From Flavobacteriia bacterium (GTDB taxonomy: Bacteria > Bacteroidota > Bacteroidia > Flavobacteriales > Weeksellaceae), in assembly GCA_015999765.1 (NCBI GenBank), contig JAECQR010000009.1, positions 1 through 49,724 on the forward strand: 49,724 bases of DNA. The letters run 5' to 3'. A model generated the notes under the pieces. The model was not told the origin of the DNA and made no database searches. It saw nothing but the letters and a program-made list of their open reading frames with translations. Each line of letters begins with the position of its first letter. Positions within the stretch are counted from its first letter, which is position 1. This document shows, piece by piece, positions 33,191-42,489 of the stretch. The translations under genes and the position numbers were made by a program.

Positions 33191-33790
33191 CTATTTTCCG
33201 GGAGCACTTGCGGCAACTTTTATTTCCGGAACTTTATATTCAATCATCGTCGCCATTAGATGGTCGCGTTGTTTAGCCAGGGCTTTTGCTGCCGATTTCA
33301 GATCACCGTACATTCTTTTCGCGTAAGACATAATGAGAAAACTCTTCTGACCGCCGTTCTCCATATTTTTGAAACGGTAAATATTGTATTCTACATACGG
33401 CTCGCCGGTTTCGGGAGATTCCGAGATAAAATAATCAACGACGAATTCTTTACCGTCCGGACTTTCAGTAACATTTACTTTGGCAAACTTGTCCTTTTTT
33501 TCTCTTTGCTGTACAGATTCTACTTTTTGTCTTACGGCCAGTTCCATTTCAATTTCTTTGTTGAAAAACGAGAAATCTAAAAGTTGGGTGAAATCCTGCA
33601 GATTCTCATCTTTTGGAATAAACTGTTCCTGAAAAAGTGTTTTGGAACGCTGCTTCGATTGGACAAGATAAAATTCGGTCCCGTCATATTCGAGCGGATT
33701 CGAAAATGAAAGGATGCTGGTTTCGGCTTCCTGTGCATTCGCAAGTGTTACGGAACTGATGAACAGTGCTAAAATTATCTTTTTAAACAT
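33191..33790 (-). CDS. Exported protein of unknown function
   Basis: A 199-aa protein with a signal peptide (MFKKIILALFISSVTLANA, then QEAE). The mature part is mixed alpha/beta and charged, with no motif that I recognise. Near the C-terminus, FLIMSYAKRMYGDLKSAAKALAKQRDHLMATM looks helical. It has no lipobox and no T9SS tail, so it is probably periplasmic. It begins 6 nt after the DUF349 gene, so the two are one operon. Confidence 0.75.
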   Translation of the reverse strand: MFKKIILALFISSVTLANAQEAETSILSFSNPLEYDGTEFYLVQSKQRSKTLFQEQFIPKDENLQDFTQLLDFSFFNKEIEMELAVRQKVESVQQREKKDKFAKVNVTESPDGKEFVVDYFISESPETGEPYVEYNIYRFKNMENGGQKSFLIMSYAKRMYGDLKSAAKALAKQRDHLMATMIEYKVPEIKVAASAPGK

Positions 33791-33796
33791 GTTTGA

Positions 33797-35800
33797 TTAT
33801 TGGTTTTCGCCGGAAAGTATTTTGTGAAGACTCTGTTTCATGGCTTCCAGCTGAGCTTTTTTCTCATCGATCCTGTCGAAAGTATCCTTTAGTAACGGGT
33901 TGCTTCGTGAAGAATTGCTGAAAAAACCAACGTTATTTTCCATTTTTACGATTTCAGCTTCCAGATCTGCAATCTGGTTTTTGATTTTTCTGGCTTTATC
34001 GGTGAGTTGGTTTTCAGAAAGACCTTCTTCTTTCAGGTCATATTCATGAATTTTGTTGAGCTTCAGCTTTTCTCTCAGGGTTTTGTTGAACTCCGTGTTG
34101 ATGGATAATTTTTCGCGCGGAACTTTTCCGATATTATTCCAGCTCGTTTTTATGCTTTCAATTTTTTCCACACTTCCTTCTTCATCAGAAATTTCTTTCA
34201 GTTCTTCCAGGAGCTGTTTTTTATTCTTGTAGTTTTCTTTCCAGTTATCGTTTACTGCATTGTTTTTCTCTCTGTAATTATTGAAAAACGCGTTGCAGGC
34301 TTCACGGAATTCATCCCAAACTTTATTGGTCATACTGCGCGGAACGTGACCGATTTTCTTCCAGTCATCCTGAAGTTTTTTGAACAGAGGAACCGTGGTT
34401 TCCCAGTCTTCCGAAAGGCTGTTGTCTTTTGCAGTTTGGATGAGTTTAAGCTTTTCCTCCAGATTGGTATGCTGAGAACTTTTGAGACCTTTATAGAATT
34501 CGTTCTTTACTGTGTTGAAATTTCTAAGATGATGTTTGAAATCGTTCCAGTTTTGGTTCGATACTTTTCGTGGTACGCTGCCTAATTTGAGAAACTCACT
34601 TCTCAATTCCTCAATCTTTTTGATTGAATTCTGCCAGTAACTATGGTTAGGATCTTTTTCCGGAGTTGCGAGTTTCTTAATTTCCTCGATGATTTTATTT
34701 TTTTTCTCCAGATTCAGAGTCTGTTCTTCGTCGATCTGAGCCGAAAGTTCAGATTTTCTGTCATGAATTTTATTTGAAATTTCTTTGAATTCTTCCCAGG
34801 TTTTTTCACGGAATTCTTCAGCAACCGGTTCAGCTTCTTCCTTCCAGAGTTTGTGCAGATACTGCAGTTCGTTCAGTGCTTTCTGAACCGCTGGCTCAGT
34901 TTCCAACTGTTTGGCGCGTTCAATAATATGCTGTCGTTTCTCAAGATTATGGGCAAATTCCTGCTCCATATACTCCTTATTCATATCCAGCATCTGATAG
35001 AACTGATTCAGATGATGAAAGTAATTGTTGTTGAGTAGTTTGAATTCGGATTTCGCAACCTGACCAGCATTTTTCCAGGCTTCTTTGATCTCACGGATCG
35101 CCTTAAAAAGATTGGTGCCGGCCTCTGTATTGGAATATAAATTTTTAAGTTTTTCTATAATCTGCTGTCTTTCTTCCAGATTCTTAGAATGGTTTTCTTC
35201 TTGTTTTCTGGCGTACTCATTGTTTTTTTCGCGGAAGATATTGAGCAAACCTGAAAGCTTGGCCTGTGCAGGATGGTGAAAACTGAAACTATCTTCCGGA
35301 TTTCCCGCTGAAATGAATTCGTTTTTCTGGTCTTCCGTCTCGTCGTGAATGAAATGATTAGCCTGTTCTTTCAAATGATTGAAAGCCCGGTAATGAGCAC
35401 CTGCATCTTCTTTATTGATGAGGGCTTCCATTTCTTTGAGAATTTCAGGTAATGTTAAATGCGCCACAGATTCCAGTGCTGCTTCCTCATGATCTTCGTG
35501 AGGTTCGCCATCATCAGCTTTTTGGGGATCAATTTCAGAAAGTACTTTTTCTTCAGGAGCGTTTTCAACAGATTGTAAGGTCTCTACATCCGCCTGATGT
35601 TCCGGTTTATCCTGTAAAGTATCCTCTGCAGTATCCTCTGCAGATTCTACAGTATTTTCGGTTGCAGTTTCTTCCGCAGAAGGTTCTGCAGGAGTTTCTG
35701 CGCTGGTTGTGTTAACGTTATCGGAATTGTGTTCCTGGGAAACCTCTTCATGAAGCGGTTTTTTTTCATTGTTGTCAGAGACTGAATCTTCTGTAATCAT
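33797..35800 (-). CDS. DUF349 repeat protein
   Basis: 667 aa from the ATG at 35800; a TTG ten codons upstream is in frame but not needed. The first 130 residues are acidic and repetitive (many Glu, Thr and Ala). Then come about six helical DUF349 repeats of roughly 70 residues, each with a W-based core such as LWKEEAEPVAEEFREKTWEEFKEI and DDWKKIGHVPRSMTNKVWDEFREACN. The C-terminus is a coiled coil (IADLEAEIVKMENNV). The function is unknown; DUF349 repeats are predicted to form extended helical scaffolds. Confidence 0.9.
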   Translation of the reverse strand: MITEDSVSDNNEKKPLHEEVSQEHNSDNVNTTSAETPAEPSAEETATENTVESAEDTAEDTLQDKPEHQADVETLQSVENAPEEKVLSEIDPQKADDGEPHEDHEEAALESVAHLTLPEILKEMEALINKEDAGAHYRAFNHLKEQANHFIHDETEDQKNEFISAGNPEDSFSFHHPAQAKLSGLLNIFREKNNEYARKQEENHSKNLEERQQIIEKLKNLYSNTEAGTNLFKAIREIKEAWKNAGQVAKSEFKLLNNNYFHHLNQFYQMLDMNKEYMEQEFAHNLEKRQHIIERAKQLETEPAVQKALNELQYLHKLWKEEAEPVAEEFREKTWEEFKEISNKIHDRKSELSAQIDEEQTLNLEKKNKIIEEIKKLATPEKDPNHSYWQNSIKKIEELRSEFLKLGSVPRKVSNQNWNDFKHHLRNFNTVKNEFYKGLKSSQHTNLEEKLKLIQTAKDNSLSEDWETTVPLFKKLQDDWKKIGHVPRSMTNKVWDEFREACNAFFNNYREKNNAVNDNWKENYKNKKQLLEELKEISDEEGSVEKIESIKTSWNNIGKVPREKLSINTEFNKTLREKLKLNKIHEYDLKEEGLSENQLTDKARKIKNQIADLEAEIVKMENNVGFFSNSSRSNPLLKDTFDRIDEKKAQLEAMKQSLHKILSGENQ

Positions 35801-35886
35801 AGCAAACTTGTTATTAGAATTGGGCTGCAAAACGGGGAGTACCTGAACTTTGTCGTTAAACAGAGCACTAAATTAACTTATTTTTT

Positions 35887-36615
35887 TTAAAAGTTCCAAA
35901 TTTCCCAGTTTTTTTCTGCCTGCTGCTCAAGCATATAGAAACCGTTAACCGTTTTAGCTCCTTTTTCTGAAGATTTTTTAATGAAAGTGGTGTAATTGGG
36001 ATTGTAAATCAGGTCAATAACAAGATGTTGATCAGTGATTCCTTGAAACGGAAAATCCAGACAATCATCAATATTAGGAAAAGTACCGACAGGCGTGCAC
36101 TGGATGATGAGCCGGTTTTGAGAAACAGTTTCGGCGGGTAAATTTCCGAAATTCAACTCGCCATTTCTGGAAACAGTCTGAAAGGGAATGTCATTTTTTT
36201 TAAGCACATATTGTACGGCTTTTGCAGCACCGCCGTTTCCCAGAACCAAAGCAGAATTATGAAAACTTTTCCTGTGAAGCAGCAGGGTTTTTTCGAAACC
36301 GAATACATCGGTATTGAAGCCTTTTTTAATATCATCTTTAATGAGAATACAGTTTACAGCACCTGTTTTTTCCGCCTCATCACTGAGTTCGTCAAGATAG
36401 GGAAGTATTTTTTCTTTGAAGGGAACGGTTACGTTCAATCCCAGGAGGTTTTCCTTCTCCAAGATGTTTTCAACTTCCGAAAGATCCTGTAAATCGTAAA
36501 CGTCGTAAAAATGATTCTTCAGCATAAGCCGCTGAAATTTATCTTCGAAATATTTCTTGGAAAAAGAGTAGGCGATATTCCGTCCCAAGATTCCAAATTT
36601 TCTTTGTGCTTCCAT
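35887..36615 (-). CDS. aroE: Shikimate dehydrogenase
   Basis: A 242-aa NADP-dependent enzyme that reduces 3-dehydroshikimate. The substrate site shows SFS (Ser17, Ser19), NVTVPFKEK with catalytic Lys67, and NTDVFGF with Asp103. The NADP fold has LGNGGAAKAVQYVL, and the end has NGFYMLEQQA. It is about 25 residues shorter than E. coli AroE. A -7 box lies 4 nt before the ATG, so the mRNA may be leaderless. Confidence 0.95.
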   Translation of the reverse strand: MEAQRKFGILGRNIAYSFSKKYFEDKFQRLMLKNHFYDVYDLQDLSEVENILEKENLLGLNVTVPFKEKILPYLDELSDEAEKTGAVNCILIKDDIKKGFNTDVFGFEKTLLLHRKSFHNSALVLGNGGAAKAVQYVLKKNDIPFQTVSRNGELNFGNLPAETVSQNRLIIQCTPVGTFPNIDDCLDFPFQGITDQHLVIDLIYNPNYTTFIKKSSEKGAKTVNGFYMLEQQAEKNWEIWNF

Positions 36616-36619
36616 GCAT

Positions 36620-36627
36620 CAAAAATA
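36620..36627 (-). promoter_or_regulatory. -7 box of aroE
   Basis: TATTTTTG on the minus strand (TAnnTTTG), with only 4 nt between the box and the aroE ATG at 36615. Confidence 0.55.
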
Positions 36628-36690
36628 ATGAAAGCGCTTTGAAGAATTGCTATTTAAAGAATGATTTTATTTATGAGTTATATCTGTTTT

Positions 36691-36936
36691 TTATAAATTC
36701 AGGTTTATCTCTTCTTTAAATATTAAAGTGTTTTTCAGAATGAAATCTACCCGTTCTTCTGGCGGCAAAACCGGAACGTCTAAAGTTTTATAAACTTCAA
36801 TAATAAGATTGTGAATCCGGAACTGTTCAGATTCATCTTCAAGGCGAGCGTAATCGTTGGTTAAAGGCAGCTGGTCCAGGATAAAAACATTGTGGTAGCG
36901 GTATTTATGGCATTGCTGAATCAGAAATTTTATCAA
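36691..36936 (-). pseudogene. C-terminal remnant of an AAA_28-type (NadR-like) ATPase
   Basis: The 81-codon open frame encodes the C-terminal half of a small P-loop ATPase family common in Bacteroidota: QQCHKYRYHNVFILDQLPL, then ARLEDESEQFRIHNLIIEVYKTL and a closing PPEERVDFIL. The N-terminal half with the Walker A motif (about 100 residues) is missing. The frame has no ATG, a stop lies just upstream, and only about 200 nt separate it from the next gene, which is too little for the lost part. I conclude it is a deletion remnant. Family assignment is from memory of the motif. Confidence 0.65.
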
Positions 36937-37090
36937 GTTCCTTCTTCATGGCTGGTGTTTTATTCGGTATTGAATGAAATACTCTAATCCAACTTTTGAA
37001 TAAATTAAATTCATTATCAGTGGAGTATGATTTTACTGATACTAATTTACGAAAATAAACAGTGCCTGATTATAGCAAAATTCAAATACG

Positions 37091-37119
37091 AAAAATGACC
37101 GGATGATTTCCGGCCATTG
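37091..37119 (-). terminator. Intrinsic terminator after the amidohydrolase gene
   Basis: Stem GGCCGGA/TCCGGTC with a short loop. The minus strand continues into ATTTTTC. It lies 24 nt past the stop at 37143. Confidence 0.75.
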
Positions 37120-37142
37120 ATTTATTTTAAAAATTTGAGGGT

Positions 37143-38306
37143 TTATTTCAGGTAATTTTCAACCAAAGCTACCCAATATCTTGCTCCTAAAGGTAAAAGA
37201 TCCTGGTTGAATACATACTTCGGATGGTGCACCATAAAACTGTCGCCATTACCAACCATACAGTAGTTTCCTTTCTGTTTCTCGAGCATAAAAGCGAAAT
37301 CCTCACTTCCCATATACGGGTGCGCATCGGTAAAAACATTTTCTTCACCGAAGGTTTCCCTGGCAACGCTGGCTGCCCAATGGGTTTCGTTATCAGCATT
37401 TACCAGGACAGTTCCCGGAATTCCTTCCCGGATTTCCACCTTGCAGTTGAAAGCTTCTGCCTGTGCCTTTGTAATTTTGCGAACCTTGTCCAAAACCATT
37501 GTTCTGTCGTCCGGATCCATGTTTCTGATGCTTAATCTCAGAATGGCTTTTTGGGGAACAGCATTTCCGGCAATTCCGGATTGAAAGGAACCAACGTTCA
37601 CCACCGAGTTGTGCCAAGGGGAAAGATTTCTGGAAACAATGGTCTGAAGTGCCATCACAAGCGCCGATCCGCAAACTATCGGGTCGATTCCCAGTTCAGG
37701 CATTGAGCCGTGGCTTCCTTTTCCGTCAATTTCAATTTCCCAATTGTCAACCGCTGCCATGAATTTTCCGGTGTTGAAGTAGAATTTACCCAGTTCAAGT
37801 CCGGGCATATTGTGCATCCCGTAAACCGAATCCACGGGAAATCTCTCGAAAAGACCGTCCGCAATCATCGCGGGTGCACCTTCCATGGTTTCTTCACCAG
37901 GCTGAAAGAATAAGCGAACTGTTCCATTAAAGTTTTTGGTTTCCGCTAAATATTTTGCTGCACCAAGAAGCATTGTGGTATGTCCGTCGTGTCCGCAAAG
38001 ATGTGCATTTCCGGGGACAGTACTTTTGTAAGGTAAATTATTATCTTCTTCTATCGGCAATGCATCGAAATCTGCCCGTAAACCAATTGATTTTTCACTG
38101 TCACCCACTTTCATGGAGGCTACAATTCCGGTTTTGCCCACACCTTCCACGATTTCCCAACCGCCAATTTCACGGAGTCTTTCTGCAATAAATTTAGCGG
38201 TTCCGGTTTCTGTCATGGCTAATTCCGGCGTTTTATGCATATGGTTCATCCATGATTGCAAAGTATCTTTTCCGGATGTTATTTGTTCTAAAACTGCTGT
38301 ACTCAT
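37143..38306 (-). CDS. M20D-family amidohydrolase
   Basis: A 387-aa zinc/manganese-type hydrolase of the hippurate / N-acyl-amino-acid amidohydrolase group. Metal-site residues are Cys104, His106 and His109 in HLCGHDGH, catalytic Glu138-Glu139 in FFQPGEE, His165 in MHNMPG, and MGSEDFAFML near the end. A lid/dimer domain (about 185-300) splits the catalytic domain, as usual. No signal peptide is present. It probably cleaves N-acylated amino acids or related amides in the cytoplasm. It follows two MFS transporter genes, which may import or export its substrate or product. Confidence 0.92.
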   Translation of the reverse strand: MSTAVLEQITSGKDTLQSWMNHMHKTPELAMTETGTAKFIAERLREIGGWEIVEGVGKTGIVASMKVGDSEKSIGLRADFDALPIEEDNNLPYKSTVPGNAHLCGHDGHTTMLLGAAKYLAETKNFNGTVRLFFQPGEETMEGAPAMIADGLFERFPVDSVYGMHNMPGLELGKFYFNTGKFMAAVDNWEIEIDGKGSHGSMPELGIDPIVCGSALVMALQTIVSRNLSPWHNSVVNVGSFQSGIAGNAVPQKAILRLSIRNMDPDDRTMVLDKVRKITKAQAEAFNCKVEIREGIPGTVLVNADNETHWAASVARETFGEENVFTDAHPYMGSEDFAFMLEKQKGNYCMVGNGDSFMVHHPKYVFNQDLLPLGARYWVALVENYLK

Positions 38307-38349
38307 TTTGTTAGATTTTAAAATTTAAATATTAAACGGAAACACAATT

Positions 38350-39819
38350 TTAATGCTGCTGTTCCGCTGTTTTATGTTTTGGAACCGTGAGCATAATAGA
38401 GATAATTGCTAAAAATACCATTAGTAAATTCACTCCTAATGCAATCATTGCACCCTGCCGTAGTGCAAGATTATCCTGTCTTCCAACAAAACTGATCAAA
38501 CCATCCATCCATTCAAAAGAACCTGTCGTGCCGCTCAACGCGGTGAAAATTGCTGCGGAAACTGCGACACCCAATGCTGCTCCAAGAGAAGAAGCCATTT
38601 TGTAGATTCCAGCTCCGGCGCCCGCCTGATCTTCCGGAAGGTTAGAAAGTGCTGCATCAGTTGACGGCGTCGCATAAAATGCCAGTCCTAAACCAAATAG
38701 GGTATAGGATACAATGGCTAGAATTTTATAAGTGTCTGTCATCACCTGGGTTTGCATCAATAGAATAATGGAGAGCCCGACAATTAATGAACCCCAGATC
38801 ATCGGTTTTCTGGCACCGAATTTCTGAAGCAGTTTTTCACCCACACGAATAAAGGAAACGATGGCAATCGCGTAGCCCAATGTCAATAATCCGGATTCCT
38901 GTGAGGTTAAACCTGCGCCCAGCTGAACTAATGAAAGTGAAACGATGAGGATACCGGCGGTCGCATTCAAAAGGAAATTTGAAATTGTTGCTCCTGTGTA
39001 AGTAGAGTTTTTGAACAATTTAAAATCGACAAATGCACTGCTGTTTTTTGATTCCAGTTTATAGAAAATGAATCCAAAAATGATAAATGCCGCAAATAGT
39101 CCTAATGATATTCCGCTCGTCCAGCCAAAAGAACTCCCTTTACTCAATAGAATCTGAAGTCCGATAATGGAAAGCATAAATGTAATCACCCCGGCAAGGT
39201 CAAATTTATAATCTCCCTTGGTTTCGCCTTTGCTCTCAGGAGTTCCTTTTACCATGAGAAAACCGATGATGGAAATAACCACGGTTGCCCAGAAAATATA
39301 TCTCCATCCAAAGTTAGAGGCTACCAAACCTCCGAACAGTGCACAGAAACCGGAGCCGCCCCAGGAACCAATAGACCATAAACTTACCGCACGCTGTCTT
39401 CCTGCGCCATCCCAATATGCTTTTACCAAAGCTAAGCTTGCAGGCATAAGTGCTGCACCGGAAAGTCCCTGAAAGATTCTACCGGTCATCAGAACCGGTG
39501 TTGCCAATGCACCGCTGGGCGTTACTGCCACTAAAGCTGAACCAATGATACTGAAAATAAAACCGATCTGTATCATTTTTACCCGGCCAATTCGGTCAGC
39601 CAAACCTCCTAAAACCACAATGAAGATCCCCGAGAACAACGAAGTAATTGATACTGCGATATTCATCATGTTTTGTTCCATGCCCAGATCTTTGGCCATG
39701 CCTACGTTGATGTTCAAAGTGGTTTGTGCAAAGAGCCAGAAGGCCAAAACCCCTAAGATAATAGCGTAAAGCAGACGGTCGTTACCCTGATAAGTCTGCG
39801 TTGCTGTTGAATTTTGCAT
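38350..39819 (-). CDS. MFS transporter, DHA2-like, second copy
   Basis: A 489-aa transporter with about 14 hydrophobic segments. The family loop is GGLADRIGRVKMIQ, between helices 2 and 3, and the drug-proton antiporter motif C region is GRIFQGLSGAALMPASLALV. Closest in layout to EmrB/QacA-type antiporters. It is a clear paralogue of the upstream gene, 4 nt away. It lies 43 nt upstream of the amidohydrolase, so it is probably co-transcribed. Confidence 0.9.
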   Translation of the reverse strand: MQNSTATQTYQGNDRLLYAIILGVLAFWLFAQTTLNINVGMAKDLGMEQNMMNIAVSITSLFSGIFIVVLGGLADRIGRVKMIQIGFIFSIIGSALVAVTPSGALATPVLMTGRIFQGLSGAALMPASLALVKAYWDGAGRQRAVSLWSIGSWGGSGFCALFGGLVASNFGWRYIFWATVVISIIGFLMVKGTPESKGETKGDYKFDLAGVITFMLSIIGLQILLSKGSSFGWTSGISLGLFAAFIIFGFIFYKLESKNSSAFVDFKLFKNSTYTGATISNFLLNATAGILIVSLSLVQLGAGLTSQESGLLTLGYAIAIVSFIRVGEKLLQKFGARKPMIWGSLIVGLSIILLMQTQVMTDTYKILAIVSYTLFGLGLAFYATPSTDAALSNLPEDQAGAGAGIYKMASSLGAALGVAVSAAIFTALSGTTGSFEWMDGLISFVGRQDNLALRQGAMIALGVNLLMVFLAIISIMLTVPKHKTAEQQH

Positions 39820-39823
39820 ATTA

Positions 39824-41287
39824 TTATTTATTATTGTTAATATTTATTTTACCTCCGTCTTTAGGAATTTTTAAACCTGCTACGATGGCGGAAAAGAGTG
39901 CGAAAGCAAGAACAGAAATCAGTGCCAGTGTTCCGGCAATTCTGAAGTTGATATTGTCTTTGCGTCCTAAAAAAAGATCCTGAAACGCTTCTGATGCATC
40001 ATTGGATTTAGACACAGCAGTAAAGATTCCGGCTGCAATCGCAATTCCGAAACCGGCACCGAGAGAAGATGCCATTTTAAAAATTCCTGCTCCTGCACCA
40101 GACTGTTCTGTAGGTAAATTCGAAAGTGCGGCGGTAGTTGCCGGTGTTGCAAAAAATGCTAAGCCTGTCCCGAATAAAGTAAAGGCAACAAGTGCTAAAA
40201 ATTTATAAGTTCCTACCAATACGTAGGTTTGCATTAAAAGAACGGTGGCTAAAGCAACAATAAGCGAGCCCCAAACCATTGGTTTTCTTGCACCGATTTT
40301 TCTCATTAAACGTTCGCCGGTCCGGATGAAAAGAATCACGGAAACTGCATAACCTAAAGTAAGCAGACCTGCCTGCTGTGCGCTGTAATTTGCCGCGGTC
40401 TGCATTAAAGTTAAAGCGACGATGATGATCCCCGCAGAGGCATTCATTAGAAAATTACAGAGGATCGCTCCTGAAAAGACTTTATTTTTAAATAAGCTGA
40501 AATCAAAAAAATGTTTGGCTGCACGGGTTTCGTAAATATAAAATACCGCAAAGGAGAGAACAGCTACGGATATCAGAAGGATAGAAGTAAAGCTGAACCA
40601 CCCAAAAATGCCGCCTTTGGTGATAAAAAGTTCAAGGCAAACCATTGAAATAAGAAAAATTAGGATTCCGGTCCAGTCCGGTCTGTATTTTCCGGAAGAT
40701 TCCTTTTTGCTTTCCTGAAGGTTTTTTAAAAGATACAAAGAAGCAATGGCAACCAGTATGGAAAAAACAAAGATCCAGCGCCAACCGAAATTTGTGGCAA
40801 CAATTCCTGCAAAAAGGGCAGAAAATCCTGAACCTCCAAAAGTTCCCATACTCCAGAAACTGATGGCCCGCTGTTGTGCAGAACCTGACCAAAGAATTTT
40901 CACCAAACCCAAACTTGTCGGCATGATGCACGCAGCAGAAAGTCCCTGCAGGATCCTGCCCGTAAGCAATAAAAACCCTGCCGACCCGCCGGCTGGAGTT
41001 AGGGCGATGAGCAGAGACCCTGCGATGCTGAGGTAAAGTCCTGCGCGAAGGATTTTTGCCCTGCCGATATGGTCTGCCAAACCTCCGAAAACGACCACGA
41101 AAATACCGGCAAACAACGCAGCTAGCGATACAGCAATATTCATCGTATTAGCTGCTAAACCCAACTCGCTGCCCATTAATGGACCAACATTCATCATCGA
41201 ATTGGCAAAGAGCCAAAATGTGAGGACTGCAAGGATAAATCCTGTTAGAATTCTGTCGTTGCCCTGGTTATTAAGTTTTTTTTCCAT
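39824..41287 (-). CDS. MFS transporter, DHA2-like, first copy
   Basis: A 487-aa paralogue of the next gene with the same landmarks: GGLADHIGRAKILR, GRILQGLSAACIMPTSLGLVK, RKIGARKPMVWGSLIVALATVLLM and the closing EQSGAGAGIFKMASSLGAGFG. The two share long identical runs, which suggests a local duplication. Substrate cannot be read from the sequence; a drug or metabolite exporter is the default for DHA2. It is first of a three-gene unit. Confidence 0.9.
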   Translation of the reverse strand: MEKKLNNQGNDRILTGFILAVLTFWLFANSMMNVGPLMGSELGLAANTMNIAVSLAALFAGIFVVVFGGLADHIGRAKILRAGLYLSIAGSLLIALTPAGGSAGFLLLTGRILQGLSAACIMPTSLGLVKILWSGSAQQRAISFWSMGTFGGSGFSALFAGIVATNFGWRWIFVFSILVAIASLYLLKNLQESKKESSGKYRPDWTGILIFLISMVCLELFITKGGIFGWFSFTSILLISVAVLSFAVFYIYETRAAKHFFDFSLFKNKVFSGAILCNFLMNASAGIIIVALTLMQTAANYSAQQAGLLTLGYAVSVILFIRTGERLMRKIGARKPMVWGSLIVALATVLLMQTYVLVGTYKFLALVAFTLFGTGLAFFATPATTAALSNLPTEQSGAGAGIFKMASSLGAGFGIAIAAGIFTAVSKSNDASEAFQDLFLGRKDNINFRIAGTLALISVLAFALFSAIVAGLKIPKDGGKININNNK

Positions 41288-41535
41288 ATCCCGAACTGTA
41301 TCCTGTCATAAATGCTTTCATGAAGTTAGACAATTTTTGGGTTGATGAAATTTTTTTATGTATTAAATATTTCTTAAAAAGCAGATCAACAGGATATTAG
41401 GTATTTTAAATGTCCACTGCAAAACAACTGAAATGTTCCCTTCAGCAGCCAGAAGATTGCATCATTGGCGGAAAATTAGAAGGGTTTAAAATTCACAGTA
41501 ATTCTTAAGTAAGACATTTTGATGATATCGATGAA
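41288..41535. other. Intergenic region with no gene
   Basis: About 250 nt of AT-rich DNA upstream of the first MFS gene. I see no open frame of note, no RNA gene and no clean TAnnTTTG box on the minus strand. The promoter of the MFS-amidohydrolase unit should be here. Confidence 0.5.
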
Positions 41536-41570
41536 CAAAAAAAGCAGTGTTAAGAGATTAACGCTGCTTT
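41536..41570 (-). terminator. Intrinsic terminator of the AIM24-like gene
   Basis: Stem AAAGCAGTGTTAA/TTAACGCTGCTTT (one mismatch or wobble) with a 4-nt loop. The minus strand continues into seven T. It lies 20 nt past the stop at 41590. Confidence 0.85.
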
Positions 41571-41589
41571 CTTTAATATTTTACGATTT

Positions 41590-42372
41590 CTATAAACCGT
41601 CGCCGTCGAGAAGATTTCCTAAGCCTCCGAGTATGCTGCCCTGTTCTCCTTTTTTGGTAGTGCCAAACTGCAGAATTCTGCTGGCAAGTCTTGCAATCGG
41701 AAGGGTTTGGATCCAGACTTTCCCCGGACCGCGAAGCTGCGCAAAGAACAATCCTTCGCCGCCAAAAATCGAATTTTTTATTCCTCCCACAAACTGAATG
41801 TCATACTGCACTTCTTTTGTAAATGCTACGATACATCCGGTATCTATTTTTAAGATTTCTCCGGGCTTAAGTTCTTTTTCGATGACATGTCCACCACTGT
41901 GAACAAAGGTCATTCCGTCGCCTTCCAGCTTTTGCATAATGAATCCTTCGCCACCGAAAAGTCCCGTCCCAAGTTTTTTCTGAAGTTCAATTCCTACAGA
42001 AACGCCTTTTGCGGCGCACAGGAAACTGTCTTTCTGGCAAATCACTTTCCCGCCCAGTTCAGATAGATCAAGGGGAATGATTTTACCTGAATAAGGTGCC
42101 GCAAAATTCACCTGTCTTTTCTGGTTAGAAACGTTAGTGAAAACCGTCATGAAAAGGTTTTCGCCGGTAAGCATTCTTTTTCCGGCAGAAAAAAGTTTTC
42201 CCATCAATCCTTTTTCGGTCCCGTCGCCAAAGAGGGTTTCCATATTGATTCCTTCGGTCATCATCATAAAACTTCCCGGTTCCGAGATTACGCTTTCCTG
42301 AGGATCGAGTTCTATCTCTACACACTGCATTTCTTCGCCGTGAATTTTGTAATCGATTTCGTGGTTGTTCAT
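41590..42372 (-). CDS. TIGR00266 / AIM24 family protein
   Basis: A 260-aa beta-rich protein with Gly-rich turns. Typical stretches are EIDYKIHGEEMQCVEIELDPQESVISEPGSFMMM at the N-terminus, then GLFGGEGFIMQKLEGDGMTFVHSGGHVIEKELKPGE, and GIKNSIFGGEGLFFAQLRGPGKVWIQTLP near the end. No signal peptide. The bacterial role is unknown; the AIM24 fold occurs in mitochondrial inner-membrane assembly factors. Confidence 0.92.
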   Translation of the reverse strand: MNNHEIDYKIHGEEMQCVEIELDPQESVISEPGSFMMMTEGINMETLFGDGTEKGLMGKLFSAGKRMLTGENLFMTVFTNVSNQKRQVNFAAPYSGKIIPLDLSELGGKVICQKDSFLCAAKGVSVGIELQKKLGTGLFGGEGFIMQKLEGDGMTFVHSGGHVIEKELKPGEILKIDTGCIVAFTKEVQYDIQFVGGIKNSIFGGEGLFFAQLRGPGKVWIQTLPIARLASRILQFGTTKKGEQGSILGGLGNLLDGDGL

Positions 42373-42435
42373 TTTTTTAATTTTTATGGATTAGTATTTT
42401 TTTGTCCCGAATTGTTACTGTGAGTGGGTTCGGTA

Positions 42436-42464
42436 ATAAAAAAGCCGGAGAAAAATCCTCCGGC
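42436..42464 (-). terminator. Intrinsic terminator of the long endonuclease gene
   Basis: Stem AGCCGGAG/CTCCGGCT with a 7-nt loop. The minus strand continues into six T. It lies 26 nt past the stop at 42490. Confidence 0.85.
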
Positions 42465-42489
42465 TATATCTTTATAAAGGAGTTGGGAT

